From DATLED01 sp035525495 (GTDB taxonomy: Bacteria; Actinomycetota; Acidimicrobiia; Acidimicrobiales; CADCTF01), in contig DATLED010000084.1 in NCBI GenBank assembly GCA_035525495.1, positions 1 through 64,000 of the forward strand: DNA of 64,000 nt, given 5' to 3'. The notes under the pieces were generated by a model. That model was not told the origin of the DNA, searched no databases, and saw nothing but the letters and a program-made list of their open reading frames with translations. The position numbers were made by a program, and so were the translations under genes. How positions within the stretch are numbered: the first letter of the stretch is position 1; each line of letters starts with the position of its first letter. Shown here in pieces: positions 48,473 through 57,296 of the stretch.

Positions 48473-49357
48473 TCACGGGATCGTCTCGATGGCTTCGTCG
48501 AACCACCGGAACAGCGCGGGACGGCCCTGGCCCTTGCGCAGGGCGAGGGCGAGGCGCCGGGAGCTCATCAACAGCTCGCGCGATCTGCGACCTGGCCACG
48601 GCCGCGGCAACAGCTCGGGCGGGAGCAGCGGGTCGCGGCCCGCGCACTCGTCGTAGGCGACGGTCATGGCGAGGGCCGCAGGGAGAAACGCGCTGTCGGG
48701 CAGATGCTGCTTGCGCGACCGCATGTCGACGAGGAGGTCGGGGATGTGGTGGTGGCGGTCGTTGAACCGCTCGTACCCCTTGGCCAGGTCCTCGATCGGC
48801 CACAGGGTCGACGCCAGTTTGCGAGGGTCGTGCTCCCCGCCGACGTCGAGGTCGTCGGTCGTCGCGTAGGTGACGGACTCGGCGATGCCGAGGCGCTCGG
48901 CTTCGCCGGCGGCGTCCTTGTGCCAGGGGTGCGGGCTGACGTAGAGGCCGCCCTGGATGGCCGCGCCGCCGAGTCCGATGAGGTGGTCGCGGAAGGCGTC
49001 GCGGGCGGCACGCTCCTTCTCGGGCACGGCGAAGGCCACGAGGCGCCACTGTCGATCCCATCCCCGACCGGCCGCGTCCTGCACGTAGGCGAGGCGGGTG
49101 CGTTCGACGGCCGTGCCGAGGGCGGTCATGCCGTGCGCGGTCGCCGCGAACGTCGTCTTGCGGCCGGTTCCCTGGCGGACGAACAGCCCCTCGGCGACGA
49201 GCCGCCGAAGGCAGCTGCGAACCTGGTCGCCGGTGAGGCCGCAGGCCTCCGCGACCGGGAGGAGCTCCTCGCTGAGGATGGTGCCGTTCTCGTGGGCCAT
49301 GCCGAGGACGAGGACCCGGGTCGGAATCGCCACGGTCGTATCACCCACGACCGCCAT
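48473..49357 (-). CDS. PaaX-family transcriptional repressor
   Basis: 294 residues. N-terminal winged helix (ACGLTGDQVRSCLRRLVAEGLFVRQGTGRKTTF), the PaaX central block RAARDAFRDHLIGLGGAAIQGGLYVSPHPW, and the C-terminal LPDSAFLPAALAMTVAYDECAGRDPLLPPELLPRPWPGRRSRELL match PaaX and PaaX-like regulators. PaaX binds phenylacetyl-CoA in E. coli; the CoA-type effector here is unknown. Next to it is an LLM monooxygenase gene, and the DinB gene ends just upstream. Confidence 0.9.
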   Translation of the reverse strand: MAVVGDTTVAIPTRVLVLGMAHENGTILSEELLPVAEACGLTGDQVRSCLRRLVAEGLFVRQGTGRKTTFAATAHGMTALGTAVERTRLAYVQDAAGRGWDRQWRLVAFAVPEKERAARDAFRDHLIGLGGAAIQGGLYVSPHPWHKDAAGEAERLGIAESVTYATTDDLDVGGEHDPRKLASTLWPIEDLAKGYERFNDRHHHIPDLLVDMRSRKQHLPDSAFLPAALAMTVAYDECAGRDPLLPPELLPRPWPGRRSRELLMSSRRLALALRKGQGRPALFRWFDEAIETIP

Positions 49358-49431
49358 CGTCGCCGACCGCTGGCGATCGGGTCAAGGCGACCCGCGGGCT
49401 CCGGTCCCCAACGCGCCGAGCCCGACGAGAG

Positions 49432-49914
49432 CTAGGCCCCCGTCACGCCGTCGAGCGTCTCCCGAATGATGTCGGCGTGGCCGGCGTGCCGTGCCAGTTC
49501 CTCGATGAGGTGCAGGAGGATCCAGCGGCGATTGAGGTTGTTGGCGCTGAGCGACGAGAGATCGGCCGACGTTGGCGTCGCCAGGATCGCGCGGTTCTCC
49601 TCGATGACGGACTCGTACAACGCCCGCACCGACTCGATGGTGTCCCCCTCCTCGATCCGGTGCTCTCGGTCGTCGGGCGGCGGCCACAGCCCAGGCGCCT
49701 CCCGCCTCGCCACCTCGATCTGGAACCACCGCCGCTCCACGTAGGCGACGTGCTTGATGAGCGTGAGCAACGAGAAGCCGCTCGGCGTCGGCCTTCTCTT
49801 GGCGTCCTGGTCGCTGACGCCGTCGATCTTGCGCAGCAGCGCCGCCCGCTGCTCCTCGAGGAACATCGCGAGCCCCGCGAGCTCATCCGGCGGGCCCTCG
49901 AACGCGACCGGCAT
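49432..49914 (-). CDS. DinB/DUF664 family protein
   Basis: 160 residues from ATG 49914; an upstream extension to 50010 is possible but has no family support. DinB four-helix bundle: LAMFLEEQRAALLRKIDGVSD and LIKHVAYVERRWFQIEVARRE, with IEELARHAGHADIIRETLDG, giving the three metal-binding His positions (HVAYVE, HAGHAD). Members may be thiol transferases (mycothiol-dependent) or unknown hydrolases. It lies between the penicillin-acylase homologue and PaaX on the minus strand. Confidence 0.88.
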   Translation of the reverse strand: MPVAFEGPPDELAGLAMFLEEQRAALLRKIDGVSDQDAKRRPTPSGFSLLTLIKHVAYVERRWFQIEVARREAPGLWPPPDDREHRIEEGDTIESVRALYESVIEENRAILATPTSADLSSLSANNLNRRWILLHLIEELARHAGHADIIRETLDGVTGA

Positions 49915-50066
49915 CTCAGTCGCCGCGCGAACGAACGATGCAGAACGACCTGGCTTCGGAATCGGCGGCGTCGGTGCGGGAGGACCTCTGCGGGAGCGCC
50001 ATCGGACCAACGTAGGTCTCAGCGGCGCGGAGCCGCTCCGTGCACGCTTCGGGGCTCGTCACCGAG

Positions 50067-52133
50067 TCAGGTCGCCGAGCCTCCTGCGCACGCCGCATCG
50101 ACGGCGGCACGCGAATAGGGCGCCGGCACCAGCCGGCCTTGCGCCCAGGCGGCCTGTTGGTCGGCCGCGTGGGGCGACGGCGGCGCGCCCGCCGACCCGA
50201 GCGGAACCACCCATCCCGATCGGTCCCAATCGGCGAGGTCGAAGGCGTAGCGGGCCACCGACCCGGTCTTGACGTCGAGCCCGACCGTCGGCGTGTATCC
50301 CGTCGAGAAGACGGTGTCGAGGTCGCCGCCTACACCCACCCGCGACGGCGGATGCAGCGAGTCGTCGAGCACGCCGAGGACGTGGCGCTGCGTCGTCCGG
50401 TGGATCTCGCCCCACGTCTCTCCGTGCCAGACGGACTCGGCGCGCGCTCGAGCGGCGTCGAAGGCTTCGTCCCACGTCCACCCGCCGAGGAGCGAGGTGT
50501 CGCCGACGGCGGCGTGCTGCTCGACGACGCGCCACAGCACGGATTCGGGCACGACGCCGGGCAGGATCCGGTTGGCGGAGCTGCGCAACACGCCGTCGAG
50601 ACCAGACCTCTCCAACGCAAGGAGCAGGAGCTCGCGCCGGAACACGGCGTACGCGGCCGCGGCGGTCGACGTCGCCTCCATGGTCCCGTCCCACCCCGCG
50701 AGCGGGGGCCACCCCTGGAGTCGCGCGGCGATCCGCCGGGCGGGGATGGACACGACGTCGCGTTGGACCGCGGCCATGTCGTCGACCGTCGCATCGAGCA
50801 TCCCCCCGATGGACGCCACGATCCGCGCCGCCCGCCAAGGTGGTGCGACATCGAGCCCGACGTACGGCGCTTCGAGCGACGCCGCGATGTGGTTGTTGGC
50901 GCTGAACAGGAACCGTTCCTCGGGGTCCTCCACGCGCGGCAGCGACTCGAACGGGACCCAGCCCTCCCATGCGAAACGCGGATCGTCGCCGGGCACCGGC
51001 ACACGTGACGCCTCCTGACTCGCGCGCAGGGGGAGCCGTCCTCGCAGGAGGTAGCCGATGTGGCCGTCGACATCCGCGGCGAGGAGGCTGTTCACGGGCT
51101 CGACCCACGGACGCATCGTCTCGAACAGCTCAGCCACCGACGCCGCCCGCAACATCGGCGCGAGCGCGTCGAAACCGAGGTTCACGTCCGCCGTCGCGAC
51201 CCAGCAGAGGGCCAGCTCGTCGGTGATGAGCGGTCCACGCGGGGTGTGCACGACGTCGACCTCGACGGCGTCGGCGCCGCGGACCTCGATGAGCTCGGTC
51301 CTCGTCGGCCGGAACGAGCCCGGCGCGAACATGAACAGGTCCTGGTCGTCGGCCATGCCGTGGGTGATCGACCACGCGACCCGTGCGTTGTGCCCGAAGT
51401 GCGGGAAGCCGGGGACGCCCGGCATCCCGATGCCGAGCGCATCCCACGACGGACACGCGACGTGGCCTTGCACGTACACGTTCGGCGCCTCCAGCTCGCG
51501 GTGGGGATCGCCGGCCAGCAGAGGAAGACCGGAGGCCGTGCGCGCTCCGGCGAGGACCCAGTTGTTGCTCCCGCCGTCGGGATCGCCGATGGCGACTTCG
51601 TCTGGTCGACACGGCGCGCCGGGCGGCACGCACGCGAGGTGTTCCTCGCCCCAACCCGCGACCATCGTCCGAGCGACCGCGTCGCCGAGCGCGTCGGCGA
51701 TGACGGCGCGCCACAGCTTCGACCGAGCCGATCCCATGAGCAGGTGGCGCACCCGGAAGACCAGCAGGCTGTGCCACGGCTCCCACGGTGCGAACTCGAT
51801 GCCGGCGACGGTGAACTCGCGCGGCAGCGGGTTGGCGGCGACCCAGGCGTTGACACCTCGCGCGTACGACTCGAGCATCCCCACCGTCTCGGGCGCCAGC
51901 GCCGCGTGGTCGCCGAGCACCGATGTCGCGAGGTCGACCCGCCGGAAGAACACGTCAGCGGCGACCGCTCCGACGCCGACGACCTCGGCCATGCGCCCGG
52001 ACGCCCGCCGGCGGTCGTGCTCGAGCTGCCACAGCCGGTCGGCCGCGTGCACCCAGCCCTGCGCGTGGAACGCCTCGTCCTCGTCGTCCGCATAGCAGTG
52101 CGGGATGCCGAAGCCGTCGCGAAAGATCTCCAC
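50067..52133 (-). CDS. Penicillin acylase family Ntn-hydrolase
   Basis: 688 residues from GTG 52133, chosen because it starts directly at VEIFRDGFGIPHCYADDEDEAFHAQGWVHAADRLWQLEHDRR, the family's usual N-terminus; the frame is open to 52319, with possible starts at GTG 52160 and ATG 52190. The autoproteolytic nucleophile is S189 in DGGSNNWVLAG. Later blocks are MPGVPGFPHFGHNARVAWSITHGMADDQDL and NSLLAADVDGHIGYLLRGRLP. It should mature into alpha and beta chains and cleave an amide such as an acyl-homoserine lactone or N-acyl amino acid. No signal peptide is seen, in contrast with periplasmic homologues. Confidence 0.88.
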   Translation of the reverse strand: MEIFRDGFGIPHCYADDEDEAFHAQGWVHAADRLWQLEHDRRRASGRMAEVVGVGAVAADVFFRRVDLATSVLGDHAALAPETVGMLESYARGVNAWVAANPLPREFTVAGIEFAPWEPWHSLLVFRVRHLLMGSARSKLWRAVIADALGDAVARTMVAGWGEEHLACVPPGAPCRPDEVAIGDPDGGSNNWVLAGARTASGLPLLAGDPHRELEAPNVYVQGHVACPSWDALGIGMPGVPGFPHFGHNARVAWSITHGMADDQDLFMFAPGSFRPTRTELIEVRGADAVEVDVVHTPRGPLITDELALCWVATADVNLGFDALAPMLRAASVAELFETMRPWVEPVNSLLAADVDGHIGYLLRGRLPLRASQEASRVPVPGDDPRFAWEGWVPFESLPRVEDPEERFLFSANNHIAASLEAPYVGLDVAPPWRAARIVASIGGMLDATVDDMAAVQRDVVSIPARRIAARLQGWPPLAGWDGTMEATSTAAAAYAVFRRELLLLALERSGLDGVLRSSANRILPGVVPESVLWRVVEQHAAVGDTSLLGGWTWDEAFDAARARAESVWHGETWGEIHRTTQRHVLGVLDDSLHPPSRVGVGGDLDTVFSTGYTPTVGLDVKTGSVARYAFDLADWDRSGWVVPLGSAGAPPSPHAADQQAAWAQGRLVPAPYSRAAVDAACAGGSAT

Positions 52134-52188
52134 CGACCCGGACCCTAATTTCGCTTTCACCGGCGACGTCGGCGCAGCACACTTTCGC

Positions 52189-53235
52189 ATGACCAGAGCC
52201 GCGATCGACGAGTTCGATCCCCACACCAGCGACGAAGCGGCGTTCCGGTCGCGCTGGGAGCTCGTCGTGGCCCTCGAGGCGGAGGACGAGCCCGAGCAGC
52301 CGACGCAGCCCTTCGACAAGCACCGCCAGTCGTTGGTCGACCGGCCGAGCTTCCAGCGACCGCGGCACTGGACGGCATGGGACGGTGACGGAGCAGCCCT
52401 CGGTCATGCGACCCTCGAGCTCGAGTACGTCGAGTCGAACCGCCACCTGGCATGGTTCTGGATCGGTGTCCGCAACGACGCGCGACGGCAGGGCATCGGC
52501 ACCCAGCTGCTGTCGAGGATCGTGGAGGCGGCGACGCTCGACGGGCGCAGCGTCCTCGGCGCAGGCACGATCGAGGGCTCCGGCGGCGATCGCTTCTGCG
52601 AGACCTTCGGATTCGAACGGAAGGCGACCGAGCGCAAGAGCCGCCTCGCCATCGACGACGTCGACCGCGGGATGTTGGAGCGGTGGGTCTCCCGGGCGAG
52701 CGACCGGGCGCAGGACTACGAGCTCTTCGGATTCGACGATCGCTGCCCCGACGACCTCCTCGAGCCGTTCGTCGAGCTGTGGAAGGTCACGAACACGGCG
52801 CCGCGCGACGACCTCGACATGGAGGACGACCTGCCGACTCCCGAGCGCTTCCGCGAAGCCCAGGACAAGGCGCTCGCCCAGGGCGACACGTCCTGGCGGG
52901 TCATCGCCCGACACCGCCCGAGCGGGGCACTCGCCGGCTTCACCGAGCTCTTCTTCGCGCCCTTCTCCGACACGGTCGCCTTCCAGGGGTGGACGGCTGT
53001 CCATCCCGACCACCGACGGCTCGGGATCGGCCGGTGGCTCAAGGCTGCGGCCTGCCTGCGCCTCATGGACGAGCGCCCGGCGGTCCGCCACGTCGACACC
53101 TGGAACGCCTTCTCGAACGCGCCGATGCTCGCCATCAACATCGAGATGGGATTCCAGCTGCTGCGGGGGTACAACGAGTGGCAGGCGCCGACGGATCGTC
53201 TGACATCGGCGGTCAAGGAGCGCATCGGCGGCTGA
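52189..53235 (+). CDS. Tandem GNAT N-acetyltransferase
   Basis: 348 residues. Two GNAT domains are seen: the first at 60-165 (LAWFWIGVRNDARRQGIGTQLLSRIVEAA, with the RRQGIG acetyl-CoA loop), the second at 220-340 (GFTELFFAPFSDTVAFQGWTAVHPDHRRLGIGRWLKAAA, then NAFSNAPMLAINIEMGFQL). The tandem arrangement resembles mycothiol synthase MshD-type proteins in architecture. The substrate is unknown. ATG 52189 lies just beyond the divergent acylase start. Confidence 0.9.
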   Translation: MTRAAIDEFDPHTSDEAAFRSRWELVVALEAEDEPEQPTQPFDKHRQSLVDRPSFQRPRHWTAWDGDGAALGHATLELEYVESNRHLAWFWIGVRNDARRQGIGTQLLSRIVEAATLDGRSVLGAGTIEGSGGDRFCETFGFERKATERKSRLAIDDVDRGMLERWVSRASDRAQDYELFGFDDRCPDDLLEPFVELWKVTNTAPRDDLDMEDDLPTPERFREAQDKALAQGDTSWRVIARHRPSGALAGFTELFFAPFSDTVAFQGWTAVHPDHRRLGIGRWLKAAACLRLMDERPAVRHVDTWNAFSNAPMLAINIEMGFQLLRGYNEWQAPTDRLTSAVKERIGG

Positions 53236-53303
53236 CCCTTCCAATGGGGTGACCCGCCCCTTTTGCCCGACCTGACGACCTCTGGGCAGGGGGACGCCTC
53301 CTC

Positions 53304-54146
53304 GTGTCGAATCCCTCTGAGGTGGGTTGGCGCCGACATCGCAGCGAGGCCGCGCTCGGCGACGAGGCGACGCCGGAGGCTGTCCTGGCGGTCGTCGCCG
53401 ACGGCCTCGGAGCGACCGACAGCGGCGTCGAGTTCATCTACCTGTCCCTCGAGCGCCTGCAGCAGCGCATCGGGGCCGATGATCTCATCGCCGTCCTCGA
53501 CGAGCCGCCGCTCGGCCGGCAGGTGTTCCGTGCGGGACGCGGCCTGTTGGACTCGGAGTGGTCCCGCGACGTCGCCAAGGCGGGGAGGCCGGGCATCCAC
53601 GCACGTCCCGATCCCATCGATCCGGTCGTCGCCAACGCCGTTGTGCAACTCTGCTCGATCGCGCTGAAGCTCGAGGTGGCGCTCCACGATTCGCTCCACG
53701 ACCACCTCACGGGACTGTTGAACCGACGGGCCTTCGACGACGTCCTGGCCGAGGCGTGCGCTCGCAGCGTCCGCTACGGGTGGGCGTTCGGCCTCGTCCT
53801 CCTCGACCTGGACGGGTTCAAGGATGTCAACGACCGGCTCGGGCATCCGGCCGGCGACGCCGCGCTGCAAGCCGTCGGCGACCTCCTGCGTCACCACCTG
53901 CGGATGGGCGACGCCGCCGCCCGTCTCGGTGGAGACGAGTTCGCGGTGCTGCTGCCGAACCTCCGCGAGCACGACGCCGCCGAGCTCGTCCGGCGGTTGG
54001 AGCGGGCCATCGACGAAGCCGTCCCTGGTGCCGCCGTCACCCTCAGTGTCGGCGTGGCGCTGGCGCCGAGCGACGGTGACGCCCCAACCGCGCTCTACCA
54101 CCACGCTGACGTACAGCTCTACGAACGGAAACGGGCCCGACGATGA
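53304..54146 (+). CDS. GGDEF diguanylate cyclase
   Basis: 280 residues from GTG 53304. The N-terminal ~125 residues form a GAF-like region (EAVLAVVADGLGATDSGVEFIYLSLERLQQRIGADDLI). The GGDEF domain covers 133-278: DHLTGLLNRRAFDDVL, LLDLDGFKDVNDRLGH, the active GGDEF at 209-213 and an RxxD inhibitory site R200-D203 five residues before it. It should make c-di-GMP with product inhibition. The MshEN domain of the PilB/GspE protein in this window could be a target. The next gene overlaps its stop by ATGA. Confidence 0.92.
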   Translation: MSNPSEVGWRRHRSEAALGDEATPEAVLAVVADGLGATDSGVEFIYLSLERLQQRIGADDLIAVLDEPPLGRQVFRAGRGLLDSEWSRDVAKAGRPGIHARPDPIDPVVANAVVQLCSIALKLEVALHDSLHDHLTGLLNRRAFDDVLAEACARSVRYGWAFGLVLLDLDGFKDVNDRLGHPAGDAALQAVGDLLRHHLRMGDAAARLGGDEFAVLLPNLREHDAAELVRRLERAIDEAVPGAAVTLSVGVALAPSDGDAPTALYHHADVQLYERKRARR

Positions 54147-54718
54147 CCATCCTCAACCGGCTGGAGCTCGAGCTCCGACGGCTCCCCCAAGTGACGTTCG
54201 TCGGGTTCGCAGAGCGTGGCAACACGATGGTCGTCCAGGTGCAGGCATCGCCGACGTCCGACGCCGACAAGCTGCGGCGCACGGCCGAGCTGCACTGCGA
54301 GTCGCAGCTCGAGCGACCGTTCGTGCTCGAGCTCGTCGGTTCGCAACGCCCGTCGCGGATCCGTCTCGTCGACGTCGAATCGGCGCTCGAGGACGAGGTC
54401 GTGGTGCACCTCGGCTTCGATGGCGTCTACACCTCCGGCCGCTCGCGAGGAACGGATCCGACAGCCGCGGCCGAGGCGACGTTCGAAGCGCTGCAGGAGC
54501 TCGGCGCGACCGTCCCCTTCCGGCTCGAGGCGGCGGCCCTGTTCGAGCACGTCGTCGGTGAGGGCGTGATGGTCGTCCTCGGCTCTGATGACGCGGGCCA
54601 GCGATACGGCGTGGCGGGCGGGACCAATACCGTGCAGGCAGCCGTGCGAGCGACGCTCCACGCGCTCAACCGGTACCTCTCGACACAGCCCTTCGCCGTC
54701 GCCGCCGCTGCGAGCTAG
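54143..54718 (+). CDS. Conserved hypothetical protein coupled to GGDEF gene
   Basis: 191 residues, MTILNRLELELRRLPQVTFVGFAERGNTMVVQVQA at the start and PTAAAEATFEALQELGATVPFRLEAAALFEHVVGEGVMVVL later. Repeated alternation of strand and helix suggests two ferredoxin-like halves. DPTAAAEATFEAL resembles the effector part of LeuA/2-IPMS-type dimerisation domains, but no enzyme motif is seen. Overlap with the GGDEF gene (ATGA) predicts co-regulation. Function unknown. Confidence 0.72.
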   Translation: MTILNRLELELRRLPQVTFVGFAERGNTMVVQVQASPTSDADKLRRTAELHCESQLERPFVLELVGSQRPSRIRLVDVESALEDEVVVHLGFDGVYTSGRSRGTDPTAAAEATFEALQELGATVPFRLEAAALFEHVVGEGVMVVLGSDDAGQRYGVAGGTNTVQAAVRATLHALNRYLSTQPFAVAAAAS

Positions 54719-55254
54719 CGGGACGGGGGCCCCGGCTCCAGCGACTTCTCCATGTCGACGACCGTGGTGTGGTAACGGTCGAGGGCACCGTCGTCGCGTT
54801 CGTACTCCCAGCTCACGTCGCGCTCGCCGACGCGGCGGTACCCGAGGTGCTCGTAGAGGCGAACAGCGCGGGTGTTGTCGGGCTCGACCGCAAGGCGCGC
54901 CGTCGTCAGACCGCGGGAGCGGATCCGATCCTCCGCGGCGGCGATGAGGCGCTGCGCATGCCCTCGGCCCTGGAGGTCCGGATGGGTGGCCAACTGGAAG
55001 ATCGTCCCGGCCCCTGAGGTCTCCTCGAAGTCGACGCCGCCCTTGGCGACCGGCGTCCCCGTCCCGTCACGCACGACGAGGTAGTCGACGACGCCGGCGT
55101 CGCGGCGCTCGAGCTGTCCGGCGACGTTGCGGAGGTGTGCGGCCGATCCCGACCAGGTCAGGCGATCGATCTCCTCGGCCTGCAGGTCGTCGACGGTGAA
55201 GGTCGACGCGGGAGGGTGCGGACCGGCCGGCCTCGACGGTTTCATCTCGGACAT
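54715..55254 (-). CDS. GNAT family N-acetyltransferase
   Basis: 179 residues from ATG 55254 (MSEMKPSRP; ATG 55245 is an alternative). The GNAT core is GTGTPVAKGGVDFEE, IFQLATHPDLQGRGHAQRLIAAAEDRIRSRG (QGRGHA acetyl-CoA loop), LAVEPDNTRAVRLYEHLGYRRVG. The family acetylates amines. It overlaps the 54143 gene by four bases at the 3' end (convergent). Confidence 0.9.
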   Translation of the reverse strand: MSEMKPSRPAGPHPPASTFTVDDLQAEEIDRLTWSGSAAHLRNVAGQLERRDAGVVDYLVVRDGTGTPVAKGGVDFEETSGAGTIFQLATHPDLQGRGHAQRLIAAAEDRIRSRGLTTARLAVEPDNTRAVRLYEHLGYRRVGERDVSWEYERDDGALDRYHTTVVDMEKSLEPGPPSR

Positions 55255-55438
55255 CGCGTCGTCGGCTCGCCGGAGCGGCGTGTGCAGCCGTGGAGCTCGA
55301 GGAAGGGAAGAGCCGTTGCTCCTTCCTCCTTCGCGCTCATGGTTCCGAATGCTGTCAGTTCGACGCCGGACCGTGTCGTCTGCCCGGCTGCCCCGGTCCT
55401 CGCGGTTGGAGATCTGCGGCGGCGGGCACAGCAGGTGC

Positions 55439-55516
55439 ATGCTCACCATCCTGTTGATCGTCGTCATCGTCCTGCTGGTGTTCGGCGGGTTCGGCTACTC
55501 CCGTCGCGGTCGCTAA
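55439..55516 (+). CDS. 25-residue single-pass membrane micro-protein
   Basis: MLTILLIVVIVLLVFGGFGY followed by SRRGR: one hydrophobic helix with a short basic end, as in small DUF3309-like and related tiny membrane proteins that I recall from actinobacteria. A weak GCAGG lies before ATG 55439. Because of its size, coding status rests on the perfect membrane-anchor composition and the neighbouring gene-free DNA. Confidence 0.5.
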   Translation: MLTILLIVVIVLLVFGGFGYSRRGR

Positions 55517-55652
55517 ACCTCGCAGCCGATCAGATGGCGGCGTAGCGCACGACGCGAAGGGAACGCGCCCGACGCCGCCGGGCGCGTCTGGCGTGTCCCG
55601 ACGGACGGCGGGTACAACGGTGGTGCCCGGAGGCTCCCGGTCGAACCCGTCC

Positions 55653-57296
55653 ATGACCTTCGCCCTCCCCACACCGGTCACCACCGACGCCCTCTCCGGA
55701 CCGACCGCAACACGGCCTTCGCGATGGTCTCTGTCGCGCTCGGGCCTCGCCCTCGGGTCGCTCGCCGTCCTCGGTCTCGCAGCGTGGGTGCGGGTCATCG
55801 GGCAGGCGTCGATCGGACTCGCCAGCGACGAGGCCGTGTATGCCGGACAAGCGGCATCCATCGCCGGTGACGCCTCCAGAGCTGCGCTCTTCTCGCTGTT
55901 CCGCGCCCATCCCGTGCTCGTCCAGCTCCTGCTCGGCGCGGTGTACCGCGTGGGCGGCGTCTCCGACGTGAACGGCCGATTGTTCGTCGCCCTGGCCTTC
56001 GGCGTCGGCACGGTCGCCCTCGTGATGTTGCTGGCCCGCCGGGTCTACGGTCCAGCCGTTGCCCTCGTCGCCGGAGCCGTCCTTGCGGTGTTGCCGTACC
56101 ACGTGCTCGTGACGCGACAGGTCCTCCTCGATGGCCCGATGACGTTCTTCGTCGTGCTGGCGATCGTCTGCGCAGAGCGCGCCGCGACTCGTGGATCCGA
56201 GCTCGCCTTCGTCGGCGCCGCGACCTTCGTCGGGTTCGCCACGTTGACGAAGGAGACGGCGATCCTCGCCGGGCCGGCGATCCTCCTCGCGCTCATCATC
56301 TCCCGAAAGGCGAGTGCCGTCGGCCGCCGCAGCACGACGCTCGCCATCATCGTCGGTGCGTTGCTCGTGGCCCCGTTCCTCCTGTCCCGGCTGCTTCGGT
56401 CGCACAACGCCGGGCAGACGCTGCTCTGGCAGTTGACCCGCCCTCCGAACCACTCCACTGCCTACTTCGGGACGATCCTCCTCGCCTATGTCGGGCCGGC
56501 CCTGCTGTTGCTGGCGCTCGTCGGGATCGTGATCCAGATCCGGCGGCACACCGGCGGCGACATCGTGATCCTCATTCCGGCGGCGATCTTCGGCATCTTC
56601 CACCAGATGTGGCCGACGAAGCTGCTCCCCTACCTCGTCGTGATGACGCCGGCCATCGCCATCGCCGCAGCGGTAGCGGTCGTCGCGACCGCGGGCGCCC
56701 TGACCCGGCGCCGTTCCAAGACCGGACGGACGTTGGCAGGTGTGCTCCTCGTCGCACTGTTGCTCCCTGCAGCCGTCGCCTCCTCGGACCTCCGCCACCC
56801 GGCGGACGCCCACGCCGGGAGGATCGTGGATGTCGGTCCGCCGGTCGCGACGTTCGCCGGCGGCCGTGAGGTCGGGAGATGGGTCTCGGACCACACGCCC
56901 GTCGGGTCTCGCTTCATGACCATCGGCCCTTCCCTCGGCAACATCGTCGCCTTCTACGGGGATCGACCCTTCGTCGCGCTGAGCGTCAGTCCAGATCCGG
57001 CGAAGCGCAACCCGGCGTACGTGCCGGTCCCGAATCCCGACCTGGCGCTCCGGACCGGCGCCGTGGACTACATCGTCTGGGACGCCTACTCCGCCGCCCG
57101 ATCCCGCTTCAGCGGTGACCGCGCCCTGCGCTACGCGCGTCGATACCACGGCGTCCCCGTGTTGAGCGTGGTCCGCGAGGGGCGCAGCCGGCGAACCATC
57201 GACGGCGCGGCACCCGATGATGCCGAGGTCCTCGCCATCGTCTACAGCGTGCGGAGCGGCGATCCCGGCGAGGTGACGGACAGCCCGGCGCCGTGA
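55653..57296 (+). CDS. Glycosyltransferase family 39 (PMT-like) membrane protein
   Basis: 547 residues from ATG 55653. GT39/ArnT-like features: the first loop ASIGLASDEAVYAGQAASIAG with the Asp-Glu catalytic pair, FRAHPVLVQLLLGAVYRV, then AVLAVLPYHVLVTRQVLLDGPMTFFVV. About 10-12 membrane segments follow. The C-terminal soluble part (RFMTIGPSLGNIVAFYGDRPFVAL...) is extracytoplasmic. It should transfer a sugar from a polyprenyl-phosphate donor to an extracellular acceptor. The donor could be made by the GT2-kinase fusion at 60216. The phosphoesterase gene overlaps its stop. Confidence 0.88.
   Translation: MTFALPTPVTTDALSGPTATRPSRWSLSRSGLALGSLAVLGLAAWVRVIGQASIGLASDEAVYAGQAASIAGDASRAALFSLFRAHPVLVQLLLGAVYRVGGVSDVNGRLFVALAFGVGTVALVMLLARRVYGPAVALVAGAVLAVLPYHVLVTRQVLLDGPMTFFVVLAIVCAERAATRGSELAFVGAATFVGFATLTKETAILAGPAILLALIISRKASAVGRRSTTLAIIVGALLVAPFLLSRLLRSHNAGQTLLWQLTRPPNHSTAYFGTILLAYVGPALLLLALVGIVIQIRRHTGGDIVILIPAAIFGIFHQMWPTKLLPYLVVMTPAIAIAAAVAVVATAGALTRRRSKTGRTLAGVLLVALLLPAAVASSDLRHPADAHAGRIVDVGPPVATFAGGREVGRWVSDHTPVGSRFMTIGPSLGNIVAFYGDRPFVALSVSPDPAKRNPAYVPVPNPDLALRTGAVDYIVWDAYSAARSRFSGDRALRYARRYHGVPVLSVVREGRSRRTIDGAAPDDAEVLAIVYSVRSGDPGEVTDSPAP

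Noticed and set aside
52605..52622. GGATTCGAAC resembling a tRNA T-loop
   Set aside because: It is inside the tandem GNAT gene (GFER codons), and no acceptor or anticodon stem surrounds it.
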